Below, in pieces: positions 45,301 to 61,500 of a stretch of 64,000 nt of DNA (positions are counted from its first letter, which is position 1; each line of letters starts with the position of its first letter). The stretch covers positions 29,976,664 to 30,040,663 of the forward strand of contig NC_084768.1 in the NCBI RefSeq assembly GCF_028858725.1, given 5' to 3'. The DNA is from Colius striatus (taxonomy: Eukaryota; Chordata; Aves; Coliiformes; Coliidae). The position numbers and the translations under genes were made by a program. The notes under the pieces are model-generated. The model was not told the origin of the DNA, made no database searches, and saw nothing but the letters and a program-made list of their open reading frames with translations.

Positions 45301-48300
45301 GTCCTTGCATTTCCCTTTTGAGTACACAGACAATTGCAGTCACACCTGAAGAGGGTTCCTGGGATTGCGAGTCCTGGAAAAGTTTCATAAAATAACTGTC
45401 TGGCTAGCGAAAAGCAGCTTTATTAGAGTCCCTGCTGAAGGAGGAGCACAGCAATAACTCAGCACTAATGAGTCAGTGGAGAATCCATGGGGGACTCAAA
45501 CAGCTCGATGGCAAAACTCTCCAGCTCAGACAGGCTTTGTCAGTCACCTTACTAGGCACTGGAGAATCTGAAAATGGTGCTCAGCTCCAGAGGCAACCAA
45601 ACCAAGATATTCCTCCTCTTGCTTGCAAAGCCAAATATTGCATAAAGTGATGCTCCCTGTCTCTTCATGGACATCAGATCGACAGGGATGCTAAGGAATA
45701 ACTATCCTGGGCAACAGATCTCTCTGCTCCTGAGTGCACTAAGGCAGGGGAGCTGCAGGCTGGGTTACCCCCCGTGGCCTTTCCCTCCTGCCTCTCCTCT
45801 GAATGGCACCAGCAATTTGGGAAATGCAGAAACAGCCATGCTTCTCAGGGGAGCCCAGGGCTGGGGGCTGCAGCAGGGACCTTGGCTGATGATAAGCTCA
45901 ACTTTGGTTGCTTTTGGAGCAGCAAATCCTCTGGGTGACCAGAGCAGGAGCTCACCAGCTGCCTGCACCCTGCTATCTAGCTCCTTCCTCACAGTTAATT
46001 GGCCATAAAGCTTCTGCTGCTCTTGCATATCTTCATCTGCCATCAGAGGACTTTCTTGGTGTTCACTGTTGTCATCTCTGCAAGGCTCAGCCAGCATTAC
46101 CCATGTTAGCAAGGGCACAACATCGACTGTGCAGAGTCAAAGCAATGCCAAAGAGGCACAGGAGCATCCAAGAGAGGGGAAAATTCCCAGGGAAAGACAA
46201 TCTTTCTCCGTAGGATGGGTCTGGACATGGTGGGGAGAGAGGAGAGCAGCTATACAAAGTTGCAGGTGGGAGCAGCCAAGGAGATGGCACCTGAGATGTG
46301 GCACCTACCAGCACTTACTGTCTGCCACAAAACAAAGCACAGGTGCCAGTAAACCCGCAGAGGGCATCTCCACAGCAGCTTTCTCCTCTCTCCTCTTTTT
46401 AGGGCTCTTGAATTTAGTTTCCAGCAAAAGGAAAGCAGATTTCTTGCCCCATAGCACCTGCAACTTAAAGCTGAGCTCCTGTCTGAGCTGGCACCCAGAG
46501 AGCTTCCCATGACATTGCATTGCAGTGCTGCCTAACTGCAGTGTAAGAGCCATGGGGGATCCGGTCCCTTTGCTCAGTAAATTTCCTAGTCAGGGACTTG
46601 AAATACAATGCTTTCTGAGGCCTGTATGAAAAATCAGCACTCTGTGAATACCACTAGTGCTTGGGCCAGAAGGGCTGGAGTAGGTGGGTCACAGCGTGAG
46701 CAGACCCTGATCAAACAGCCTCAAAGCCAGGAAGGGAATCGAGGCTGCCGGTGTCAGAGGCTCAGCAAATGGCTGGGCTCAGGAAAGTGTGCCGTGAATT
46801 ATTGATGTACCTGGTTCCAGGCTCTGAATGAGCAGCATCAGGGGCTGGGCGGGAGGCTGACATTTCGCATCCTTCCCTGGGGAGAAGAGGTCTGCCCGTG
46901 TTCTCTGGGAGGAGGAGAGCTCCCCCCTCGTGAAATTCAAGGCAGCAATGAGAGGCACGGGGAGAGGCAGCGAGGAATGGGGAGCAACAAATGTTCAGAT
47001 GAAGAGGGAGAGGAAAAATAAATTTATTTGTCTTTGAAATAACATGCTAACCCCCCCAGAGACAGAGTGGCCAGCCACTGCACCGACCTTGCTTTGATTT
47101 GAGTCTGGATTATACATTTTATGCAGTGAAAAGTCAGCTTGTCGGGAATGAGTAACATCCCTGCTCGGGCTGAAGTCTGAAATCCTCTTTATTGGCATCC
47201 TCCGGGGACGACGTAAGTAAGGACAGGCAAGGTTGTCACTAGGGGAGGTCTGCAGAGACTGGTGACAGAGGGCCCAGGCAAGCTGGGGTGCTGTGTCCCA
47301 GCCTCTACCTCAGCAGAGCCAGTGGCTGCAGGGGGACACGAGTGCCAGCAGAAACTCCCAGGCAGTCGGGCTGTGGTAGTGCCGCAGCCCGCAGCCTCCG
47401 CCATCAGAGGAGCTTAAGATCCTGCTGGACTGGTCTCTGCTGGGAAGATGCGCTCTTCCTTGGGGCAGGAGGGTGCTTTGGGATGGCCTCTCCAGGTCCT
47501 TCTTTGCAGCCAGGGAGAGACAAAGGTGGACAAAGCCCTTCTTGTCCCCCCAGGTCCTGCTGCCACCATGGTGAACCAAGGTGAGGGGCAAAATGCTGCG
47601 CTCGCGCGTGCTCCCTGTCACAACAATTTCTTATGGAGAGCGAAATGCCCTTTGGGGTTAAAGAAATGGGGACATGATTCCTGGGGGGAATGTAAACAGT
47701 TCTGTGTGTAGCTGCTGCCTGTGGCCAGGCCCTGCTGCCAGTTAGCGCTGATTATCTCGAATGAGACCTGCAGCGGCAAAGAACACCTCAGCCTTCAAGG
47801 AAAACCTCTTCCTGACCTTCATTGATTAGCATGTGGCTTATTCTCTAAAATGGAGATCTCTCCTTGAGGCAGCTCAGCCTGCTCTCACGACATTCCTGAG
47901 ATCCAGTTCTTTCCCTCTGAGTCCTGTGGAGGGGCTTGGAGGTACCTCATGGCATAGCAAAGGTGCATAATTATTTCCTGCTCCCTAATTGCATCGCCCT
48001 GTTATTCCAGGAAATCTACTCTTGCTCTGTCAGTAAGAGTAAATAGGAAATCTCTGCAACAAGGGAGTAACCGGTAATGGTCTAGATGTGACTGAACTGC
48101 AGATTGAAAGGAATTGGTCTTAGATTCAAAAAGCACTGAGAATAACAGGAAGAAAACTGAACTGCGAGGTCTGTGAGCTCTGCTCTTCCTCAGAGGTTTG
48201 TCACTTAAAATTAGACAAGACAAAAGAACAGGAATGTATTTCTGGGAAAAATCCTGAGGTGGTGTTGCTCTGGACACAGCAGCAAACTGGCTGGCCCTGA

Positions 48301-48589
48301 GCTGTGCTGGTCCCAGGGTGCTGCCACCATCCTCTGCTGAATCAGAGGCTGGCAAGGAGTCAGCTCCCTGGATTTTGGGGTGTTGACTCAGGTAATATTT
48401 TCTGAAGGACCTCACTTTAATGCAACCCCATCTAAGGGCACAGCACAGCTCCCCGAGACTCAGCACCGCCTGTATTTCTCCCGTCTCCTCTCCCAAAGGC
48501 CAAGTGTGCCACAGGACCCGGTATTCTCTCTGCGCCCAAGGGTGCTGCAGTGATGTGCGGGACGAGCATCTTACAAAGAAAAAGCAAAC

Positions 48590-48590
<1 letters not shown>
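39396..48590. other. Intergenic region SELENOP2 - ZSWIM5
   Basis: About 9 kb without a gene I can support. It contains the CCAAT-based tandem array at 43.3-43.75 kb and several AT-richer islands (around 40.3, 47.0 and 47.75-48.0 kb) that resemble conserved noncoding DNA by composition. The longer open frames show no domain, repeat or splice logic. Confidence 0.6.
43333..43755 (+). repeat. 32-bp tandem array carrying CCAAT boxes (14 units)
   Basis: Fourteen units with starts at 43333, 43364, 43395, 43426, 43458, 43490, 43522, 43554, 43579, 43611, 43643, 43675, 43707 and 43739. The period is 31-32 bp except one 25-bp step. The consensus is roughly CAGCCAATCAGCYGTGG followed by CGCATTGTAACCTCC. 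Twelve units keep a perfect CCAAT pentamer and most keep CCAATCA, the NF-Y core plus flank; two have CAAAT or CTAAT. The last units are the most alike. Confidence 0.95.
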
Positions 48591-50500
<1,910 letters not shown>

Positions 50501-52878
50501 GTGTCACCGTCGCGCGTCGGGGACGGGCGCTCGGCCTTCTCGTCAAGGGGCCGTGGGAATGGTGGTGGGAATAATGGCATCGTGTCTCTCTCTCCATGGG
50601 CAGGTGGCTTTTGTGTGCACTGGCAGAGGGGGATCCTCGGAGAGGAAATATTATTCCTCTTCCCCCTCCCGTCCTCCCAGTCCCTGTCCCTAGCCAAAAT
50701 GCACCTTGTGTCTGTATATATTTAAAGAGAAACAAATTGTGATGTTTTACATAAAATAATCGCTCCCGGTTGTTACTGGAAGTGATTGAGATGCACGTCC
50801 CCATTAAAATGACATTAGGCTAGAATTTGTTTTGCAAATGCGAAATGTAAATTCATCTTGTGCCAGGGTATGGCGTGAATGAGTGAAGGGAGGGAGGTTT
50901 TTGTTGTAAGGAATGGTTAGCTCAGGCTGTGTTTATTTAAAGAGCCCTCCTTCCTTTTGCGGGGGGAGGGAGAAAAAAAACCCCAACCCTGCTTTACAAA
51001 AAGAAAAATAATGACATCAAAATCCCATTTGGTACAGTTTACATTCACAAGAGCATCACCAAAGCATTTTCCATTCGAGACGTGAAAATAGGAGACAGCA
51101 GAAGAATTCTTCCACCTCCGAGGATATGCAGTGAAAATTCCTGTAGCACAAAGGGTTTTTCTCCGAGGATATGATTATACCCTTTTCTTTTTGGGTGAAT
51201 GAATGTTTTGTAAGGGCTGCATTCAGATGATTAATTGTTCTGTTTAAAATACTTTGAGCCTCAAAACCAAATGTTTTTTTTAAGGAGGAGAGGAGCAGCT
51301 CTTCGGGAACTTTAAAATTGGGAGGGAAAGGAAAATACCAGCGTAGCGTGGGCAGTGCTTTATTGACGTGCCCACCGAGGTGTGGATGCGCGGGGGGCAG
51401 CCAGCGTGGGAGTGGGGGACCCAGCTCACGGCTGCCTAAAACCAGGGCTGGTTCTGTACAAAGGGAATTTCTTGTTTTAATGAGCTTTAAAAAAAAAATG
51501 GTTTGTGTTTGCAACGTGGCTCCGCTGAGGCTTCAGGCAATGCTGTGAAGGGTCTGGGTGTGCGCGGGGGTCAGACGCGCGTGGGACGCGCGGAGCGGTC
51601 CCATCCCAAAGTGATGTCCAGCGCTGGCGTTCAGCATCACGCGGGCCCCGTCTCCCTGTGCTTCCCGGATGGGGAGGACAATCCCAGCTCTGCTGTATCC
51701 CCTGACAAGCCTAAACCCTCTCCCCAGCTTTGAAACCGGAGCTCGCGCCCATTGTCCTCTGAACCGTCAGCCTTTCAGATGCAGCGGCGTGTTCTGGAAG
51801 CGCCGGCCGCGGAGTCGGTGGGTGATTTATCTCTTGTTTTTGCAGCCCGAGAGGGGCAGGCGGGCTGCTCGCTGCGGGAGTTTGCCTTCGCAGCGGAGGG
51901 GGTCGGGTCTCAGCTGTAGCGCGGCTCCTCTTCAGACAGCAGCGGGTGGGTGATGTGGGGTTGGACCCCTCTGGTTTTTCTCCCCGGAGCAGCCTTGTTA
52001 CAGCAGTCCCTCGCAGCCCCGAGCCAGAGGAGGAAGACTGACATCAAACAAAAGGCTGTGAAGGGCTGCGTGTTTATCCGGGGCGGGAGGCAGAGCCGAG
52101 ATCTCCTCTGCCAACTTTCCACATCCATCCTGCGGATGCTTGCTGGAAGGTGAGGTGGAAGAGCTCCAGCCACTGGAGACACAGACACTTTGTGGCTGCG
52201 TTGTGTGTGTTTGCAATTAAGATAGGAACTCGGTTGCTGGCTTGTATGGGAACCATTATGTCTTGGAAAAAAACAAATCAAACCCCAAGCCTGGCTTACT
52301 TGATGTTCACCAGCGCTAAATCAAAACTACTGTTCCCTTCTAAGGATCTCTTTAATGGACACCGCCAGCTCCCGGCGTCACGACCTGAGGTTTGCACAGT
52401 TGAGATTTGCTGTTAATAAAGATCAGATGTTTGTACAGTCGTGTTTCTGACTCAGAGCCGTGAAAACATACGGATAGTGCGGATGTGAAATTCCTTCTCT
52501 CTGTGGTTGGAAAAATGTCTTTGAAAACTTGAAAGCCAAAATCCACGAGGAATAACCTTCTGGAGATGGAAGATGATGTGGAGAGGGGTGAGGGTTGTGC
52601 TCGTGGGGACAAACTGCTCGGGGCTCCGTCTCCCTCGTGCTCACGAAGCTGGCAGCTCTAAAAAAAAAACCCCATACATGCCACATTATCAACCAATAAT
52701 TCCTTCATGCTTAGTAAAACTTAAACGAGGCTTAAACGCTGATCTCACTGGAGTCGTTAAATTGATTTTCATTTTTTTGTTTCCCCCCCTCTCCTGCTCA
52801 AAGAAAGATCTTGGATGTTGAACACAGGCATCTTTGTCTTCTTAAAAACTGCTTTATTATTATGTGTACAGATCCCGT

Positions 52879-52914
52879 CTTTGTGTGTGTGTGGTGTGTG
52901 TGTGGGGGGGTTTC
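52879..52914 (+). repeat. GT microsatellite with G run
   Basis: (GT)n interrupted once, followed by GGGGGGG, in ZSWIM5 intron 1. Confidence 0.85.
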
Positions 52915-55900
52915 TTTTAATTTTTAGACAAATGACAAAAGCATGCAGGAAAGGAATGCAGAAATGCCAGGCTTAATATAAAGCATGCAGAGTGCACTGC
53001 ATGCCGGGAATCCTAAAGGATACAAAACCTTTAACGACGGTGGTTAATTTTTAACAAGTTCACTCGCATAAATATTTATGAACAAAAGTTTTTTACACCA
53101 TTATCTCTTGGGGTTTGGGAGAGAGAAAAGAGCTTTGGTGGATTTTGACAGTTAGGCTGTGATCCAGCAGAACAGATTCATGTTTCTCGCCCGCGCTCCC
53201 CAGCACGGTATAATACGGTTTGCCCTTGAGTCCGTCGGCGGTTGCTGATGGGTGGGCGAGTGTCCGTGGCAATTTTAGGTGGGAATTGTGCTTTCTCGTT
53301 GCTTTTATGATTGCTCACAAGAGGAAACGTGGAGCTTTGTGCTGTTCTTTGCCTTGTAACTGGCCACTCAGGAGCCTCTGTAGTGTGTGCTCCTTCCCCA
53401 CAGATAAGCCTTTGTGCCCCGATGGGGAGGTATGCGGTCCAGCCATAAGTACATAGGCAGAATTTACTTTTGCTGTTAGAGTAACAATGAAGCAGGGCTT
53501 GGAAATGCACTGCCTTTGTAAACACTTGGAGGGAGCCTGTTTTTTCCAATCCTGCAATTAATTCTGAATATTTTAGCTGATGCTTTGCAGGTCAGTGCTG
53601 GATCTCTTCCTGCGGTTCCTGGTCTGGTGATTAGAGCCGGACATCCAGGCGCAGGGGGAGGGGGTTCTGACCCAGCTTCAGGAGCCTTCTGCCTGGGCAG
53701 AGGTTAAGCTTGACCTGATACCTGTAAATAATACGTGGGAATGCACTTTAATTGGACGAGTTTTGATTTGGAAGCTTTTTGTTCCGCTGCGGTTTCCAGC
53801 TGCTCTCGGTGTGTATTCGTAATGATGCCTGTTGAAATGCAGCTTTGAGGTAAAAATACGGATGGGTTCCTGTGCTCTTAACGTGACTGAGGCTACTTTT
53901 AGCTTTTTTTTTCCTTTCCCAAAGCTACTTTTAGGTTTTTCAGCATTTTTTCCCCCCTAAAATGCTTGCTTTTAGGCAAGCGTTTGGTTTCCCTCCCTTG
54001 TGATGTGGTGCGGGGCAGAGTCTAAATTAGTATCCAGTTGGTTTTAAAAGTCCAGGTGGCGTGTTGCTTTATGGAGCTGTTTATTTTGGGGAAAACACTT
54101 TGATGGGGCTCTCCAGGGCCACTTGTGGTTGCTTTTGTTTTGTGTAAAGACGGATCTCCTGTAGGTTTAAGGCTGTGTCCAGTGGGAGCAGGTTTGAAAG
54201 GAACACCATAGGTTGTGAAACGTATTTTAGTGTCTATGCTGAACCCTGGTGTCATCTGTCAGAGTCCTACCAAGGAAGTGTCATTTTCTGTATCCTCTTA
54301 GTTTTTGGGCGTGGAGGTCGTTGCATAAGTTAATTTTCACTTTATTTTTCTTTGCCAGTAGATTACTTTTTCCTATAAAATGTATTAAAATACTTCAAAC
54401 CACATGAAAGGGGCCAGCAGAGGTTCATTAGCCGTATCACTTGGAACATTTTAAATCTACATTAAGCTCTTTATGTTTCTAATTATTATTGTCTCCATAT
54501 ATATAATTAAAACAAAGGATTATCAGGCATTAAAACTTACAATCTGTTTATTGCTGCTCCTTCATAGGTGAGGTATTTCTTGAGGATGTTCTGGAATGGG
54601 AGATGATGGAAACCACCAGAGTTTCTTGCTGGTATGTCAGGGAGAGCTGGGAGGGCTCTGACAGCTGGAATTTTAATGATTTTGTCAAAGAAGCAGATTT
54701 ATTTATTGACTTTCGAGTCTTTTGAAAAAGTCTAAACAGACATTCTGAAGCTGGGATGTCTTTTTAACTAGGTGGTTAATTATTCCAGGCAAAAGATGGT
54801 AGCTTAAAGAGACTTAGAGACCTGAAAAGTAAAGCACAGGAAATGAAATATTTTGTTTAATCATTAAGAATAAATACGTTTGAAGTGTCTTTTGGGGAGA
54901 AAGCGTGAGAAGTCCCGGTTTCTGGCTTGAGCAGGCAAAAGGAGTTTGTTCTCAGCCTACCTGTGCTTTATGAAGCTTAGCCCAGGTGAGAAGCTTTGTG
55001 CACGTTGTTCACTGCAGGTTTTGCTCACATGTAGAGGGAATATATTAGGAAATATTTAACTGTGCTAAAACTGCAGTAACATAAACCACATGTGCCCCTG
55101 TGCTTTGTTTCTGAAGCTTTGTGCGAGGGAATGTGCTTTGCTGTTATTTGATGCTGGCTTTGATGTTGGATGTTTTATGATTAGTCCCTCTAACCTCAGA
55201 TAGGACTTTTAGAAGAATTCAATGAGCTTGTCTATCCCATAGCTCTGTACTGTCACATTCAGCTGTGAATCGTCTCTTGTGGTGTGTCAGCCTTTAATTT
55301 CCTTTGGAAATACACGCATTAACAAAAATAATCTCAGTAGTGTTAGGGTGGAAGAGAGAGTTTGTGGGTTTATGTGTTTCCTTGGTGTACATGTGAACCT
55401 GGCACTGGAGGGGGACCTGATCTCTGGGGCAGGTGGCAAGTCTTTGGTGTTTAAGAGTTATGTCTTGTTCCCCTTTCCCGGGGCAGGCTGCTCAGGTGAA
55501 TGGCATGGCCAACCTTGTGCTTGTGCTTCATTCTCAGGAGCTCTTTTGCATTTGGGTTGTATGGGCAGCTCTGTGTCTAGTGGTGATGAAAGTTTTCCCC
55601 TACTGCCTTTGAGGCTGGAGTAGCTCCTGAGGGTCAGGAGCTGAGTGGGAATTGCAAGAAGAGCAGCAACTCTTCACTCTCTCAAGGCAGCCAAGCCAGG
55701 GATTTTCAGTGAGAGGCCAAGGCTTGGTGCTGCATGAAAATGTCTTGTACTTGAAGCAAGTGAACTTTACTATGGAGATGCAGGGGTGTTCTTGTTTCTC
55801 CTAGGGATGTGAGGCTTTGAGTTCTGTTCCCCTGGCTGCTCTCTGAGGAGCCATCCTCACATGAGGTCCCGTGGGAGGCAGTGAGGAAGGGGCCTCTGCT

Positions 55901-58500
55901 TGCTCCCCTGTCTCTTTGCAGTGCTCGTTTCTTCTGGTGGGGCAATGGATGAGGTTTGCTGGAGACCTGGGAAGGTGGGTGCAGGGGTCTTTGCTCAGTA
56001 GGAAGCAGGTAATGGCTGAACTTGTTTCTCCATCAGTTTCCCCATCTGTGGCTGGCGTTGGTGACTTTATTTTACCGGGAGCTGGAGGTGTGAAATAGCT
56101 GTCTTGAGGGTATTAACATGAATTTCTAGTGTGTCCTACCTAACATTTGATGCTGTCTTGAAGAGGTTATGTCATACTCCAGTCATACTCTTGGTCTTCT
56201 GGGGATGAGAGGAGGAAAGCAGTTCCTGTGAGTAACAGGTTCCTACCTCTGCTGAGTTTGGGCTTTTTTTTGGCATCAGCATCAACAGAAATTGTTCCAT
56301 TGTCCAATGAGTAGAAAAACTCGGTGACACCACACCTTGGCTATGTTAAGGACTGCTGTAAAACAAGTGGACAGAGCCAGGATTTGGGATAGTGGTGGGG
56401 AGCTCCCCATGTCCTACTGAAGAGCTGCTGAGGCCCTGGAAATGCTCTCGTGCGTGCTCAGAAGAGGAGGACTGAACCCCGTGTCATTTTTCACCTGGTA
56501 TTCCCAAGGGCAGGGTTTGATGTACGGGCTTGACCTCTGACTTCTCGTGCCTTTGCAACGGGAGTTGCACACGGAAGGTCGTAATAACATCTCACAGAGA
56601 GATCCAGGTCCTGAAAAATCACTTCTCTGGGACTGTGTGGGGGAAAGCATCTTCATGGTTTTACCACGAAATGTCCCATAAACAGAAATTCAATTTTTCA
56701 AAGGCTTTTCTGTATTTAGATGTTTCTTTTTAATCCCTGTGTTTAAATATGACTAGATTCCACTTGGTTGGTGCAGCGGGTGTGTGTTTTATTAAATGCT
56801 GAGCATTCACCTGTGTGTGATGCCACCACATTTCTCTCCAAATGGATTTTCTAGCCCTGCATTTTAAGAGCATTTATATTTTTTTTGTCTCAAGCTTACG
56901 GCTTAGGATTTTGTGCAGGATTGGGGTTAGTCCTTGTAAAATGCTGCATTTAAAGTAATGCACAAATTAATAAAACCCTGGGCTTTTACTTGTCCCATTC
57001 TAGGTACACACTGCCAGGGATTTTTCTCCTTTTTTTTGTTTTGGCCTCGTTTCTCACATCGTTGAAAACAAAGCCACAAATGTGCTTAGGAGGCAGATCC
57101 GCAGGGATGCCGGCTCAGAAGGGATGCGTGTGGATGTGTTGGTCCAGCTTGTCATCTGTAAATCTGCTGCTGTTGCCCCTGGGTTAAAATGGGAGATGAG
57201 GGGTCTGTGCCCCCCTTGTGATGCTCCCTGTAATGAGCTGCCTGCACCTATGCCACCCAACTCATTAGGCCGGGCGCTGCTAATCATCATTGAGGTTGGC
57301 TCAGCGGGGCACTGCGTGGTATCTGCCTGACTGCTGCCTTTGCACCTGGAGAGAGTGCCTGTGCCCTGCAGCTGCTGATGGGGAGGGATTCCCTGGGTGA
57401 ATGTGGGTGGCTTGGTGGCCTGGGCCTTAGCAAGGCCAGGCCAGGCTGTGCCTCCCCTCTGGGTGCCGTTCCGTAGCACCGGCTTCCACCCTGGGTGCCG
57501 GTGGCTGCCCGGGACACCAGCGGTAGCCATCACCCGTTATTGGTGTTGGGCTGCCTCGACGAAGACGAGTGCCCTGTCAAAGGGATGGCAGAGCAACAAA
57601 TGAGTTCCTGAGATAAATAAAATTTGCATTAATGAACCACAATGGCTTTGGATGCCAAATTAAAAGAATTGCGTCTGGAGGATGAAAAATAAATGTGTTT
57701 TCTGTCTCACTCGCTGGTTCTCGTCTCTTTTGATTCGCTTGATCCTCAGAAAGAAATTCCTAATTTTTTTAAAGCCAGTTGTGTTTATTTTGGTAACAGT
57801 TCACTGGCTGCTCTGTGTACAGAAGCTTTCTCTTGAAAGTACTGAAACTATATTAAAAGTGCTTTTGGCTGTCATCTTTTATTTTGCTTCTCCTCCGTTC
57901 TTTTCCCAAAGCTGGGTCGTTGCTGTATCAAATGCTCTGAAACTGTCTGGTAGCATTTTCCCTGCGGTGCTCTGTATAAACTGGAAATAAAAAGGGAATA
58001 AATTGCAGGATTTGGGTTTCTGCAGCTTTTCCCCCCCACCCCCATCTGTGTGTGTGTCCCATTGAAGTCTGAGCAGCTGTCTCCATCCGCCTGCTGATGG
58101 CACGCACAGATTTGTGGTTAAAAGGAGAAATAATACCCCAGTGTTCAGAGAGGGGCTGAGGTGGGTAAGTCCTGGGGAGCAGTGCTTTTTCCCCTCCTGC
58201 CCACCCCTGCCTGCTTGGCCCAGGTGCTAAGGGAGCTAGCTGGCAGCCCCGCTTCTCCTCCCTGCATCCTTCTCATGGCTTCGCATCTGTGCGAGAGGAG
58301 CATCCCGTGCGGATTGCAGTGAGCTGCCCTGCTGCAGCATCTCGACCCAGGCTGGGCTCCTCCATCCTGCACTGCTGACCTGCAGGGGCCCTGGGGTTTT
58401 TATTCTGTTCTAAGGATGTTGAAATATTTCGGTGTCTATGGCTGAACTTTGAAAAATACCCAGCAAGTGTCGAGCATCTGTCTGTGAAGGGGGAGGAAAT

Positions 58501-58514
58501 CCCCCCCCCCCCCC
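58501..58514 (+). repeat. Poly-C run (14 C)
   Basis: An uninterrupted run of 14 C in ZSWIM5 intron 1; the length may vary between individuals or be misread. Confidence 0.9.
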
Positions 58515-61500
58515 GGTATTATTTTCTCCCGATTGTCCTCTCTTGGTGTGGCTTTAGCTATTATGGGTTTGTAAAATAGAACTATATATGACCTTTTATC
58601 TTACAAGAAATAGGTTAAGCCATTTTTAAAGAAAGTGGTGGAGTCAGCAGTGCTGCTGAAGGAGCTGCTTTCGCATGGTTGATAGGCTGTGAAGCCGCTC
58701 AATGGACTTTGGTTTCAGAGACAATATCTGTTTAAATTAATCTTTGTCAGATACATGCCACTGCAGACAATTCAAATTCCATTTGCTTTCTGATCTCATA
58801 ACAAAAAAGCACCTAACACTGGTTCTTTTATCGTAAAATTAACTTTTGTCTGTGTGTCCTGGAAACAGGGGTGGCATAAAATCTAGTTAAAAGGCTCTGT
58901 TATAGCAGGATTCTGTTTCTTTGTATGAGGCGGACTTTTCTCTCCCCCCCCCTCCTTCTTTCCCCTGCGTGCATTTAAAAAGAAGACGAGTGTTTGAGAT
59001 AGATTAGGGAGAATGCCAGCAGATGGACCGATTCTGTTGTTGCTGCTGGCAACCATCTAAGCAGCCATTTTGAACAATGCTGATACCGGGGTACTGATAA
59101 CACAAAGATGAGGATGGGATAAATATCCAGCTAGTCCCTTTCTCCCCGCCTGCTCCTCCTCCCTCCCTTTCACGCCGCCGCTGCAGCCCTGTTATTAGGG
59201 AACCCGATTGTTTCCAGAGAAATGCTTCATCCTCTTAGCTTGGCTGGTGGATGTCTAGTGTTCCTTATCACCTTGGTTTTCCTCATGGTTAGTGGAGACA
59301 CAGGCAGATTGGCCTCTCCCAGGAGTGCCTGCTGTGTAGGTCCTAAGTGGAGTGGGATGTTTGGGTGCTTTGCAGTCCTGATGCTCTTAAAGCATGAGGT
59401 GTTTTGTCCCTCCCATATAAATGGAGACAGTTTTCTTCCCCCCTTGTCCACGCTGTAAGTGCATAATGTGATGGCATCCGATGGATGGTTTCTAGAGTTT
59501 CAGGAGATGTACTATTACATAAATGAGTTTGAGATCCTCTTTATACCAGAGTGATCAGTATGGGGCTCAGATTGCAGACCAGGGGTGTCCCTTTTACCCA
59601 TATACTGGTCTCCCTTTCTGCCACTTTTGTTGTCTGCTGACTCTTGGGTATCTGGGTCATGTTCACGTCCTGCTCTTGGAGCTTAAGATCTGTACTTAAA
59701 GTCTGTTTGGACTGCTGGATTTTTAGCCCTGAAATCAGATCTATCTGTTTTGTTTCTCATTGTTAAAGTCATTTCATTGCTCAAGAAAACCCAGGCACAT
59801 CACACAGTGTCCATACTGCTGCCACTCATTCTTGGTGAGCTGCTTTGAGTCTGGGGTTTGCAACTGGTTTCCAAATGGCAGGTCCTCAAAATGTTCCTGG
59901 AGCTGCAGGGCCCTGTGTGGGGAGCTGAGGGTGAGCAGCAATAAGCTGGTGTGGCCTTGCTCTCTACCCTGCAGGAGTCTGCAGACCACTTTCACAGGTG
60001 AAACTTTCCCCTGTTTACATTGCAGCATCTCCGAGACCTGTGTGTGTGTGAGGTAATGTTCTTACTGCAGCTTTTTTATTTCCCAGCTAAAACTTCTCAG
60101 TAGTTTTTAACCTCAAAGAAGTTTCAAAGGAATCTGTATAGAATAGAATCACAGAATATAAATCTAATTATACACAGTAGCTGAATCTTTACTGTAAAGC
60201 AGCAGATGCAAGAATTAAAAAAAGGACTTGGCTAAGTTTTTGTGGTTTCCCTTTTTAATTTGTCCCCTGAATCTGTTACATTTTGCAGCAAATCTTGTAT
60301 TTCTCCTTGTTGGGAAGTGTCTTCTCCCTCTTGACTCTCCCCTCTTCTAAGCCTGCCTTATTTGATCCATAAGCCATATTTTACATACTTGCTAAGAGAA
60401 AGGGCATCTGGCTTGAAAGTTGCAAAATTAGTCTGTAAACTCCACTTAGGAAATGTTGTTATGGTACGTTGGGAAGTTGCTGAGGTTGGTGGAGCTCTCT
60501 GAAGACTGGGAGTCTCAGCAGGTTGGTTGGCAGATGCTTTTAGTATCCTCAGAAGGCTCCAGCACCTGGTGCAGTCTGCAGACTGATGGCTCCTGCGGTG
60601 TTGCTTGACCTGTTGCACTAGGGCATCGCTTCTGGAGACTGGAGGATGAGTGAGGAAAGAGTGCCTGTTTTAGGCAGATACCTTCTTTGAAAGGTGGCAA
60701 GTGGGGTGATGAAGCGTGCTCTTCTGCACCTTGGGCTCACAATGAGGTTGGACTGTAAAAGCTCCTGCAGGTTTTGATGGAGAGGAGCTGTGAACAATGT
60801 GTGACCAAGTGTGATGGTGACTCCTGGTGTGTCGCTTCTGTTCACTTGCTTCCCACTGTGGAAAATATTACTCACCAACAACAGGCGCAAGGCAGGTGCT
60901 TGTAAGGATGACCACGAATGAGCAGTGGGGTTTGGACAGCTTCTAAGCTATGCCCTCCAAATTGGTGCAGAGTGGAGCTTATCCCTGTTGCTCTTTTCCA
61001 GAACTTCCTAGAAGGCATAGAAATGTGCATTACCTCCCCTTCAAACAAGTCTCTCCATCTCTTCCTTCTCTTGAGTTAGCTTCACGGACCCCCTCCCACT
61101 ACATAAAATACAGGCTCTTTGGCTAACCTCTGCCTGGGTGTGCTTGCTAGCAGCCAGGTTTTTTGAGATCAAGGAGCACATTTGGATAGTGGTAAATGAG
61201 GTTGCTGGTTTCAGAACCAGGGCACAGCACGTGGCTGTTGAAACCTTCCCACAGCCCTCTGTGGTGCACACACCGTGGCTTCTGAAACCATCTCACGGAA
61301 TGGATGGTGGAAAGCAGCACGCATCCTTGCTTTCTGCTGCTTTGTGGTCAGGGTGGATGAGGATTGGCAAGGTCAGGGTGTTCCCATGCAGGTGAGGTGT
61401 ACTGGAAGCAAATATTTCCTTCTCAGTTTGGAAGTTACTGGTTATTTGGGAAAAGATGATTCCTGCTCGCCTCCTACCGCATTGCTGGGGGCATGTGGAA

